A stretch of DNA of 46,681 nt from Carboxylicivirga sediminis. Its GTDB lineage: Bacteria > Bacteroidota > Bacteroidia > Bacteroidales > Marinilabiliaceae. The notes below the pieces were generated by a model that did no database searches, was not told the DNA's origin, and was given only the letters and a program-made list of their open reading frames with translations. The DNA lies in contig NZ_JAGTAR010000043.1 in NCBI RefSeq assembly GCF_018156225.1, positions 1 to 46,681 on the forward strand, in the 5' to 3' direction. This document shows, one piece after another, positions 33,154 to 43,100 of the stretch (its first letter is position 1; every line of letters begins with the position of its first letter). Both the position numbers and the translations under genes were made by a program.

Positions 33154-34740
33154 ATGAGTAAAAAATTCATTCTTGGGCTAACTATAATAATGGCCATAGC
33201 ATTGGTTGGAATCACATACATTCAGGCCATGTGGATTTTAAATGCTTCAAAGATTGAAGAAGAGCAGTTTGATAAATCTGCCATGCAGGCGCTGGACCAG
33301 GTGGTTGTTCGCTTAGAGAAGGACGAAGACATGCGTTTCGCCCGTAGTCCACAGTTTTCATTTGATAATAGTAATGTACCAGCCAAGCTGCGTAGTGATA
33401 ATAAATATTTTAAGGGGAAAGAAAAAATTGATAATGGTGTTGTTCAGGAAGATATCAGTATTCAGTTTAATTTAAATGCCTCTGGCGTATATAGTTTTTC
33501 TCAATATTTCCGAGACTCACTTGTTACCACTTTTAAAGGCAGGACCCAATACATTAGCAGCGAACGGTCGGATCCGTTTACGGGAGCCATGAGTGCCATT
33601 CAAAATGAGTGGCGGCGTCGTTACAATAAACAGCGTGAGGCACAGGAAAAAGCTTTACTGCAGGATGAACCAATTGAGAATCGTATTGATGTTTTTCGAT
33701 TGGAACAATATATATTTCAGCATCTTGAGGAGAAAGGGATAGTAGTGCCGTTTGAGTTTGCTATCATAAATTCGAAAGGGCAAACAGTGCACCAAACCAA
33801 GAATTATGAAAAGCATAAGCCTTCTGATTTATATTCATCATTGCTATTCCCCAATGACTATCACAAACAAGCTAATTATCTGAAGTTACATTTTCCAGAG
33901 AAGCCAAATCCAATTCTGGAATCTATGGGCTTAGTGGTACCTTCGGCCGCATTCACACTGATTGTGATTTTACTGTCTATTGTTACGATTATTATTATTG
34001 TCAGGCAAAAGCGATTGGATCAGATAAAGAATGATTTTATCAATAACATGACCCATGAATTTAAGACCCCTATTTCAACCATATCGCTGGCATCGCAGAT
34101 GTTAAAAGATGGTTCTGTGGCCAAAACACCCAAGACCTTACAGCACATTTCCGGGGTGATTCAGGATGAAAGTAAACGATTAAGTTTTCAGGTGGAGAAG
34201 GTGCTGCAGATGGCTATCTTTGAGAAAGGCAAGTCGGGGCTTAAGCTTAAGCGATTGGATGTAAACGATTTGATACATCATGTAACCAATAACTTCCGTA
34301 TTAAGGTTGAGAATCAGCAAGGTAAAATATTTGAACGACTGGAAGCAAAAAACAGCATTATTACCGTAGATGAGGTGCATTTTACAAATGTTATTTATAA
34401 CTTGCTCGACAATGCCGTTAAATACAGGAAAGGGGCTCCTGTGCTTTATGTAAAAACATGGAACAAAAACAATGGAATCGTTATTTCTGTTAAAGATAAT
34501 GGCATGGGGATATCAAAGGATAACCTCAAACGAATATTTGAAAAATTTTATCGCGTTCCAACGGGCAATGTGCATAATGTAAAAGGCTTCGGATTAGGCC
34601 TTGCATATGTAAAAAAAATCATTGATGACCATGGTGGTCAGATTTCCGTTGAGAGCGAAATAGAAGTTGGCACAAAATTTGACATTTTCCTACCTCTAAA
34701 AAACACAAAAGAATGGAAAAAGAATATAAAATCCTCCTAA
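33154..34740 (+). CDS. rprX: Sensor histidine kinase RprX-like
   Basis: A 528-residue inner-membrane sensor kinase. Helix 1 (4-29) and helix 2 (about 259-285) enclose a periplasmic sensor domain of about 230 residues with no recognised fold. DFINNMTHEFKTPISTI holds the phospho-accepting H301. The ATPase domain has NVIYNLLDNAVKY (N box), VKDNGMGISKDNLKRIFEKFYRV (G1/F boxes) and VKGFGLGLAYVKKIIDDHGG (G2). The partner gene rprY overlaps the last 28 bases, as in other Bacteroidota where the pair is named RprX/RprY. The stimulus is unknown; in related species the pair has been linked to stress and metabolic control. Confidence 0.88.
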   Translation: MSKKFILGLTIIMAIALVGITYIQAMWILNASKIEEEQFDKSAMQALDQVVVRLEKDEDMRFARSPQFSFDNSNVPAKLRSDNKYFKGKEKIDNGVVQEDISIQFNLNASGVYSFSQYFRDSLVTTFKGRTQYISSERSDPFTGAMSAIQNEWRRRYNKQREAQEKALLQDEPIENRIDVFRLEQYIFQHLEEKGIVVPFEFAIINSKGQTVHQTKNYEKHKPSDLYSSLLFPNDYHKQANYLKLHFPEKPNPILESMGLVVPSAAFTLIVILLSIVTIIIIVRQKRLDQIKNDFINNMTHEFKTPISTISLASQMLKDGSVAKTPKTLQHISGVIQDESKRLSFQVEKVLQMAIFEKGKSGLKLKRLDVNDLIHHVTNNFRIKVENQQGKIFERLEAKNSIITVDEVHFTNVIYNLLDNAVKYRKGAPVLYVKTWNKNNGIVISVKDNGMGISKDNLKRIFEKFYRVPTGNVHNVKGFGLGLAYVKKIIDDHGGQISVESEIEVGTKFDIFLPLKNTKEWKKNIKSS

Positions 34741-35396
34741 CCGAAGATGATGAGAATCTAGGTATGTTGCTTCGTGAATATTTAGAAGCAAAAGGTTTGA
34801 AGACTGATTTATTACCTGATGGCGAAGAAGGCTATAAAGCGTTTATGGCTAACAAATACGATATCTGTATTCTGGATGTTATGATGCCTAAAAAAGATGG
34901 GTTTTCATTGGCTAAAGATATCAGAATGGTAAACACTGAAGTGCCAATTATCTTCCTGACAGCTAAATCATTAAAGGAAGATATCTTTCAGGGTTTTAAG
35001 ATAGGGGCAGATGATTATCTGACCAAGCCTTTCAGTATGGAAGAATTATTGTTCCGTATTGAAGCTATTTTACGCCGTACTAAGGGGGGGAATACAGCAC
35101 AAGAGTTCTATCAACTTGGAAAATATAAGTTTGATACTCAGAAGCAGCAGCTAATTGAAGGTGAAAATACCATTAAACTGACTACAAAAGAGTCAGAGTT
35201 ACTGAAGCTGTTATGTACAAATGCGAATAAAGTATTAGAGCGTAATTTTGCTTTGAAAACCATTTGGGTAGATGATAACTACTTCAATGCGCGTAGTATG
35301 GACGTTTACATCACGAAGCTAAGAAAGCATCTTAAAGATGAGCCAAGTGTTGAAATCATTAATGTGCATGGTAAGGGCTATAAGCTTGTAATGTAG
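34713..35396 (+). CDS. rprY: Response regulator RprY (OmpR family)
   Basis: A 227-residue DNA-binding response regulator. The receiver has EDDEN (11-15), the phosphorylated D55 in CILDVMMPKKDG, T83 in FLTAKS, and K105 in YLTKPFS. A winged-helix domain covers about 130-226, with LTTKESELLKLLCTNANKVLERN and the recognition region SMDVYITKLRKHLKDEPSVEIINVHGKGYKL. The N-terminus KILLTEDDENLGMLLREYL is close to RprY proteins I know from Bacteroides and Porphyromonas. Translation starts within the rprX coding sequence, so expression is coupled. A terminator follows at 35424. Confidence 0.92.
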   Translation: MEKEYKILLTEDDENLGMLLREYLEAKGLKTDLLPDGEEGYKAFMANKYDICILDVMMPKKDGFSLAKDIRMVNTEVPIIFLTAKSLKEDIFQGFKIGADDYLTKPFSMEELLFRIEAILRRTKGGNTAQEFYQLGKYKFDTQKQQLIEGENTIKLTTKESELLKLLCTNANKVLERNFALKTIWVDDNYFNARSMDVYITKLRKHLKDEPSVEIINVHGKGYKLVM

Positions 35397-35423
35397 CAGA
35401 TACACATTTCGATAAGATATGAC

Positions 35424-35454
35424 ACCGTCTGGCCATTGGTCAGGCGGTTTTTTT
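35424..35454 (+). terminator. Intrinsic terminator after rprY
   Basis: Bases 35424-35434 pair with 35438-35448 (11 pairs, two of them G-U) with a 3-base loop, followed by a run of seven T. It lies 28 bases past the rprY stop. Confidence 0.85.
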
Positions 35455-35491
35455 GTCAGATTTAGTAACTTGGCAATGCAATTGTTAAATT

Positions 35492-36478
35492 ATGGATAAG
35501 TTCAGAACAGAAATTACGGTTGATAAGGCAGATGAGTTAATCGGCTACGATTCCAGGTTATTGTTTATGGGTAGCTGTTTTGCTTCTAATATCGGTAGTT
35601 ACTTTTCGGGCAATTGCCTGAATGCCTTGGTTAATCCATTTGGAGTATTGTACAACCCGTTTTCGATTGCCACATCCTTAGAACGTATGATCAACCATCA
35701 ATCGTTTAACGACGAGGATATACTGTTACATAACGGAACGCATCATACCTTCTATCATCATAGCCAGTTTAACCATGTTGATAAGAATAAATTTCTCGAT
35801 GCGATTAATACCTCATTAATGACCAGTACGGCTTTTCTGGAGCAGGCAGATGTCTTAGTTATCACCTTTGGTACATCGTGGGTGTATCAATACCATGCGC
35901 TTGGTATGGTGGTATCGAACTGCCACAAATATCCGGCTCGTGATTTTACCCGTTATCGTTTATCGGTAGCCGACATTGTGAGCCGTTACCATGAGCTATT
36001 AACCACCATTCGTGAGTGCAACCCTAACTTGCGGGTGATTTTTACCGTTAGTCCTGTCCGGCACTGGAAAGATGGGGCACATGGCAATCAGCTAAGTAAA
36101 GCCACATTGCTATTGGCTATTGAGCAGCTCATACAGGAGTGTTATTTTGCTACTTATTTTCCATCTTATGAATTATTGCTGGACGATTTACGCGATTATC
36201 GTTTCTTCGCCGATGATATGCTGCACCCTTCTGATAAGGCAGTTGAATATATCCGGGAGAAATTTATTGAATCGCAGTTTGACGCTGATGCAAAAAGTGT
36301 GTTAGCTCAATTGTCAAAGCTTATTCAGGCCGCTAAACATCGACCGTTTAATCAAAGCTCTGAAGCTCATCAAACTTTTGTAAGAAATCATATTAAAAAG
36401 GCGGAAGAATTTCAGACTAAATATCCGGCTTTGGAACTTTCACGAATAAAGGAGAGCTTCAAAGAACAAATGATATAA
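35492..36478 (+). CDS. GSCFA-domain protein
   Basis: A 328-residue protein of the GSCFA family, named for the motif seen here as MGSCFASNIG (27-36). The N-terminal core shows the SGNH-hydrolase-like pattern: the GSCFAS serine, a central NPFGVLYNPFSIA, the GTSWVY loop near 128, and DDMLHPSDKAVEY near 242-254 with the expected catalytic Asp-His pair. A lipase/esterase-type fold is therefore plausible, possibly acting on surface glycans, but the family has no established reaction. No signal peptide is visible. It stands alone between the rprY terminator and one shared with gcvH. Confidence 0.9.
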   Translation: MDKFRTEITVDKADELIGYDSRLLFMGSCFASNIGSYFSGNCLNALVNPFGVLYNPFSIATSLERMINHQSFNDEDILLHNGTHHTFYHHSQFNHVDKNKFLDAINTSLMTSTAFLEQADVLVITFGTSWVYQYHALGMVVSNCHKYPARDFTRYRLSVADIVSRYHELLTTIRECNPNLRVIFTVSPVRHWKDGAHGNQLSKATLLLAIEQLIQECYFATYFPSYELLLDDLRDYRFFADDMLHPSDKAVEYIREKFIESQFDADAKSVLAQLSKLIQAAKHRPFNQSSEAHQTFVRNHIKKAEEFQTKYPALELSRIKESFKEQMI

Positions 36479-36506
36479 AAAAAAGCGACCTCTTGGCCGC
36501 TTTTTT
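36477..36506. terminator. Bidirectional terminator between the GSCFA gene and gcvH
   Basis: AGCG-ACC (36484-36490) pairs with GG-C-CGCT (36495-36501) with one mismatch. A nine-A tract precedes and a six-T tract follows. It serves the two converging genes and overlaps the GSCFA stop. Confidence 0.75.
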
Positions 36507-36525
36507 GTTCGTATAAAGGTTGTGA

Positions 36526-36903
36526 TTAACCAATAACTTCTTTGTATTGCTCAGCTGTAAGTAAGTCATCTAATTCAGCAGTGTCGGCAATTTTTACTTT
36601 AATCATCCAACCGCCGCCAAAAGGCTCTTTGTTAACAAGGTCTGGCTGGTCTTCCAACTCTGGGTTAACCTCTATTACTTTACCAGTAATTGGCATGTAC
36701 AGGTCAGAAACAGTTTTTACAGCTTCGATAGTACCAAATACTTCTTCTTTATCCAGTTCTTCGTCTTCAGTTTCTATTTCAACAAAAACGATATCGCCCA
36801 ACTCTCCTTGAGCAAATTCTGTAATACCAATGGTTGCTGTATCACCATCAATTAGAACCCATTCGTGGTCCTTTGTATACTTTAGATTTTCAGGTACATT
36901 CAT
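36526..36903 (-). CDS. gcvH: Glycine cleavage system H protein
   Basis: A 125-residue lipoyl carrier that shuttles the aminomethyl intermediate between P, T and L proteins. The lipoylated lysine is K63 in FGTIEAVKTVSDLYMP. The preceding HEWVLIDGDTATIGITEFAQGELGDIVFVE is the conserved N-terminal part. The other glycine-cleavage genes are not in the window. Its position just downstream of sprA is a known arrangement in Bacteroidota. A minus-strand -7-like site lies about 32 bases upstream. Confidence 0.97.
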   Translation of the reverse strand: MNVPENLKYTKDHEWVLIDGDTATIGITEFAQGELGDIVFVEIETEDEELDKEEVFGTIEAVKTVSDLYMPITGKVIEVNPELEDQPDLVNKEPFGGGWMIKVKIADTAELDDLLTAEQYKEVIG

Positions 36904-36934
36904 GATTGAACGATTTATTTTATTTACGATGATT

Positions 36935-36942
36935 CAAATGTA
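36935..36942 (-). promoter_or_regulatory. Putative -7 element of gcvH
   Basis: Read on the minus strand it is TACATTTG, an exact TAnnTTTG match, 32 bases before the gcvH ATG. No -33 match at usual spacing was found. The remaining gap to the end of sprA (36943-37139) shows nothing else recognisable. Confidence 0.45.
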
Positions 36943-37139
36943 AAGAATTTATTAAAATAATTCTATGACTTGCAGGCAAGGGCATTTTCAATCTTGCGGC
37001 TTTTTAGGTTGTAAGATGCATTGTATCAACTATTAACAAAACTTACTACTAGCCAAACCCTAATAAAAATCATAAATAAAAGTGTGAACAAAAACGCAAT
37101 TCAACTGATGGAGCTTTTGGGATTGTTAATTATCCAACT

Positions 37140-40100
37140 TTATTGTGCCAATGAGAAGCGAAAACTCACACCAAAATTAGAGTTAGTTATCGGGTAAGAT
37201 AACGATACATACGGTGTATTAACTTTAGTGTCGTAAAACAGCTGCATATTAAAGCGCTCGCTTAAGGCATAATCAGCCGTGAACTTTACACTTGTAATTT
37301 TCAAACCCGCTGTCAGCTGATTGTAATCCTCCTGAATTTTCCTGATAAAGCTGATGTTATCCTGAATGGAAAAGTCGGCGCGGATATTTAAATCGTTACT
37401 GATTGACTTCTGGCTGCTCCCTTTTCCGAAGATGAGGTTCATTTTATCAAAACGGTAACCTAAACCGATCACCAGCTCATCATTATAGTTTTCTATCACC
37501 TGGTTGTTACCCATACTTAAACTTAGTGTGCGGGCTTTTTTAATTTCTGCTCTGGTAGTAATTGAATTGGTCCAGGTCACATTTACGCCAATCAGTGGAC
37601 TAAACTGCTCGGTAATAGTGATGGCATTTACATCGTATTCGGTAATAATTCCATCGGCCTCAGGCGGCGTACGTGAGATATAGGCTCCCATATTGTAGGT
37701 TGAACGATAAGCATGTGTCAAATCGAATGACTTAATAACCTTTTGGAAAGCCTTTATTCGTGACAATCCGTCATATGTAACACGCCAGTTTGGTTGTATT
37801 CTTGATAGGGATGGAAACTGTTCGGTAAAAATGGAATTGGCACTCTTACCCGAATATGCTGCCAGAAACGCCGGAATTAATACCTCCTGGTCGTTTAAAT
37901 CTGTTGTTCCAAGCCGGTTGGCAATAATCTGCCTGTTACTTTTAAACTCATCGAAGGTAGAAGAAGTTAAGGCTCCCGTTCTTTCAGGTTTGTCAAAGGC
38001 TGTTTTAAAAGCATTAAAACTCATTGAGAAACGACCATTGGCAGTGCGCCCGGTTGCTGTTGAGCTGCCCCCAAAATAGTATTCGTTAATATTTCGTTCA
38101 TAGCTTCTGTCGGCATTTAAGTCAACTCGCAGTCCGCGTATGGGTTCCAGTGTAAACTTAATTGAGAAATCTTCACCATGTGTCATCACATAAGGATTCA
38201 CCATGGTTGTGTCATCTGTTAACCAGCCATTATTGGCGGCATCGATAGCGAAATTTCTATCTTGCCACCCTAATATAAATGGTACACCCGGTGCAGTAAA
38301 ACCAGTTGATGTACCCATAAAACCAGCAGCAGGCGTATAACCCGGCAGAATAGTTCCGTTCTGTTCCGAATAAGAAACACTCATGTTTTTAATCGACGTC
38401 ATTAACAAGGCAGTGTAGTCCACTACCTTTTGCATTGGCGAATTGTTTTCGGTTACTGTACCGGTTACCATCACACGCGCGTTTTCAACGGATTTCTCGG
38501 GTACAAACTCCACTTTATTCTTCCCGAGTGTATTCACCTGCCCGCGCACAGGTTTGCCAGTGGCGTCAAATACTCTTACTGAGGTTTCGGTTGTTTTTAG
38601 TTTGTGATTGATGGTGATGGCGGCATCCTTATCCAGTTTTACGTTGGTTTGGTTATACCTAACGGTGCGTTTACCATCATTATTACTGGTTGTTCTTCTT
38701 CTCGATGAACGGTATTTCTTATCCAGTTCATTTAGGTATGATACCTTCTTGTACAAAGTGGTCATGTTTAACTGACCGTTGGCCTGTACTACATTTGAGT
38801 TACGAATCGTATTTCCCCAATCAGGCGAATCGCTCTCATTTTCAAACAAAGGTTGGGCTTCCCACTGATACATACCACGGTACTGCAGTGTGGCAGAGGT
38901 GAAATCCAGCATCGGTATTTTATTGATTGGTAGCGTATAGCTTACATCAAAATTATGCTGATAGGTAGTTGTTCGGCCCATGCTTTTAATGTTGCGCCAC
39001 ACTTCATCGCGCCATTCGTAGTAAGCATCGCGGTCGTAATCTTTATTAACAGCTCCTTCCGGTTCATCAATTCGCGCATTGGTAATAGCCCTGAAGTTCA
39101 GTTTTAACGATTTGGTGAGGTTGTAGCGCATGTCAAAGTGACGATTCCAGTCAAAATCCTTCGATACGGTTAAGGCCGGACTTATTGGTGAACCGGTATT
39201 GTTGCGCAGTTGTATTTCGCGGTACTGCCGGTCAAATTCCCAACTGTACGATATTTGATTGGGCAGATAATAAAAATTGAAATCACGAACCAATGCCAGT
39301 GCATTGCTATTAAAGCTCTTCTTAAACGGTTCCACTGCTTTTGGGCGGGCATTGTAATTATAGGCTAAGATGCCCCGGTAATTTTTATCCGTTGAATGAT
39401 CAGTTTCTACATCGTGCCTGGTCGTTTCGTTGTACGAATACGTAGCCGATATATTTGAAGGACTATAAAAGTGTACTTTTTCTTTCTTAGGAAGTAATTT
39501 GACATTGGTGAAATTGACACTCTTCCGTTTAATCACATTCTGTGACATATCCTTAATGGAGTCTCTGGCTGCTTCATTTTCGGCATTGTCAAGTGCCACA
39601 TCTAATGGAATATCCGGGTCGAGTGGGTAATACTTAGGACTGGCCACTGATTTTGAGTAACCAAAATAGAATGGCACACTAAGCGCTGATTCAGGCCCAA
39701 GCAGTTTGCCAAGTTCCAGGTTGGTGGCAATGTCATACTGGAAGAAATCTTCCTGGCTGCGCTCCTGGACATTTTGGTCGATACTACCCCAGCCAACGGT
39801 GCTTTTCTTACCAGCTACCGATACATTACCCAGGTCGGCCAGTTTAACGGTCATACGGGCATTGGCTGCCCATCCTCCTTCTTCATTAAAGTCGGTCAGG
39901 CGCAATTCATTCATCCATACTTCAACCGATTTGCTTGTTGAGCCTCGGGTTCGCACACCCATGGTAATTGTTCGGATGTTACTCAGGTTCGGATTACCTC
40001 TCACTGACACAAAGTTGGTTGGCGTTTCAGGATCGGGCATAATATACACCTGATTAAATGTTATGTCGGAGCCTTCCTGTCGTTTCTCATCGTTACGGCG

Positions 40101-43100
40101 CAGCTTAACTGTCTGAAACAGCTCAAGGGGTATATTCATTTCATTTTCCTCGGGCCATACCTTATATCGGTCATCAATATTATTATTGTTATATCTGTCT
40201 TTAGGCGTCAATTTTAAAGGTATTTCATATTCATAGTAGTTATCGTTGTAATCACTACCCACCCTGATGAATGCCATCATCTCATTATCCAACAAGCCTC
40301 TGTCATCCACATCTTCGGCGTGAATAAACATTTTCATACGCTTATATTGACGGATATCGATACTCACGTTCTTGTATACGGCTCGGGCATCACCACCAGC
40401 CAAATCCAGTACCTTCAGTAGTAATGATTGCTCATTCAATTCACGGAGTTGCGGGTTAGCCGGGTCAATAACACGATCGATGCCCGGAGGAAGCACATAG
40501 TTAACAGGCGTCTTCTCCGAGCTTTCCTCAATATTTACTACGGATACTTCAAATTTCGTATCTGCATTGCCAGCACCGTTTTCGTAGAGTGATTCGGTGA
40601 ACTTACGCCAGTCGGCCTTTATAAGGTCGAGCGTTGCCATACGCAGGATGGTGGTGTCACTAAAACCTTTCATAAACATACGCATGAAGCGGATGCTTCT
40701 TAAATCGCTGATGGAGCCAATGGTAGCTGTTGGGTTTTGTATCGGTATGCGAAACTGGTACCAATTGGCTCGCACACCATTTTTATCTTCAACTGTACTT
40801 TCTCGTTTATCCACAATGTAGGGGTTCGCCTCAATACTCATGGTGTTTTTAGAGATAGGTATCTCGTATTGAAAATAGCTCTCGTTTTCACTAAGAGTAT
40901 TATCGTTGTTAATGTCTTCCATGTCGGGCAGTGCTTTGGCTGCTCGTTTAGTGCCATCACCTTCAAACTCTGAAGGCAGGGAGTTACCCTCCGGGTTGTT
41001 GAATAGCTTATAGCGATCCAGGATGCTCGTCTCATTTTCGTCGTGCTTACCACCCAGAAAGTAGAGGTAATCATCTGATGCCGGGTCGGCCAAAAGTGCC
41101 TGGCGGGCTGCTTCGTCCAAATCACCTCCCATGCTTTCTATAACATTCAGAAAGGCATAGGGTTGTTTCCGATAGAAATAGCGTTCTTTGGCAGAGTTCA
41201 TGCCATTTAAGCCCACATCCTGTGCCAAGCGCGTAGCCGGGTCGTTACTAAAGGCGTTAACCAGGTTCTGCTTACGTGGTACATATCCCCAGTTGGTAGA
41301 ATCCACATCAAAAGGTTCACCAGGGCCAGGTAAGCCATTCTCAAAAGATTTACGTGTATCTCTTAAGATATCTTCCGAAATATTACCCAGGTTAAAATAG
41401 ATTTTTCCGTCATTTTTTTGAATCCCGTCGTTGTATACATACGGGTCCATCATCCAGAATTCGATGTATTCGATGTTGGCGGCTTCAAAGTCTGGAACGT
41501 TAACCTGACGCATCATACCTCCCCATCGTTCCTCCGGATTTTTAAGCGAACCATCGCGATTGATACCATGACCATAATTATCAGTGGCTGCACCGCTTGT
41601 TCCGGCGTCAAAGTTATACGGACCACGTTCGCGCGGGTAGAAGGCAATGTTCAGTACGGGCAGGTTGGTGGGTTGGCCATATGGCGCTTCGCGGTTGGGG
41701 AAAATCTCCTGCTCATATACTTCTCTTACAAAGTGGTTTTTCTTTTGCTCTTCATCTGCTTTAATATGCCCCGGTGTTTGCGTACTCTTTCGTAAAAAAA
41801 GTGGATCGATGGTATACCAGGCAAGACGTGCCCGGTTAATGCCTGAATAAAGATTATCGATCAATCCGGCTTCTTTAAAAAGCTCCTCTTGTCCCTGTGG
41901 CGTACTGGCCAGTTGCCAGGCCAGCCAGTTACGCATGTCGTAGGGGATACGTGTGCCTTCAAAATCATCAATGTACGATGTACCTGATTCATCGATGACT
42001 TTAGGGTGTCCGGGTATCAGCTGAGCAAATTCCCCTTCAAAGGTGACACTCGACATCTCTTTGGTTTCCACCAGCGGTAGCTTATCAATGATTTCGGTAA
42101 TACCCATCGACTCGGTGTAGAAAGAGGTATTTAAACCCCAGATGGTGTTAGCAATTGGCTCGTCGCCAATATTTACCTTTTGTGTTAAGGGCCGTTCGCG
42201 TAGGTGCATAATGGTACCACCTACATTAAAGTTTTCGTTGAACTGATAATCGAGGTGAGTCCCCATCAGTGTTTTGGTTTGCAGAGCAAACAGTGATTGG
42301 TTTTCGAGTGATACCTGAATAGGTGTGCCCGAGGACAGGATACCCTGATTGATGATGCGCACCCGACCCAATGTGTAATCAACCGTATAGTCCTGGTTTT
42401 CGACCAAACGAATACCACCTGCAGTAACTATTACCGAACCTTGAGGGATATTCATCGCGTTAAGCGAAATTTCGGAACCGGAACTGGATTTATAGCGGCC
42501 TTTTAGCTTGTACTTGTTGCGCGAGGCATCCTGCTCAGCCAGAATCTGTGTGCTATCGTAAAGTGATTGGAAAACATACTTCTTCACCAAATCTTTGTCG
42601 GCCAGTGCTCCGCCCAGCTGCTTTTTCATATTGCTTCCGAACGGCTCCAGCACCGGGAAGATGATGCGTCCGTTATCAGGTTTGATGGTGATGTTATCAA
42701 CGTAGTCAAATATACCATCGGGTTGAAAATCATTATTGGAGTTGAGGTTATCCAGATTCATCAAGCGAATGAATAACTGCCCCATTACATTTTCAGGCCC
42801 TTCGGGCAGGTAATTAATGTCGCCGCCGGTACTGTCATTGGTGTAGGTGACATTCATGATAAAATCCTCACGATTAATCTGGTAGGCATTAATCGAGTAG
42901 ATGTTTTTCATCATCAGGTCCCAAGTTGGGTTTTTCTTATTAATGCCCTTTATGATGCCTGGAGACAGGTTGGTGGGCTTTAGCAGCTTAAGAAATAATG
43001 TTTGCTCTGCTTCGTTTTGAGTATTCGAAAATTCACCAACCATAAAGGTTTGGCCGTTGTAGGTATATTCGTAAGCTATACACAGTACTTCATCGGCATT

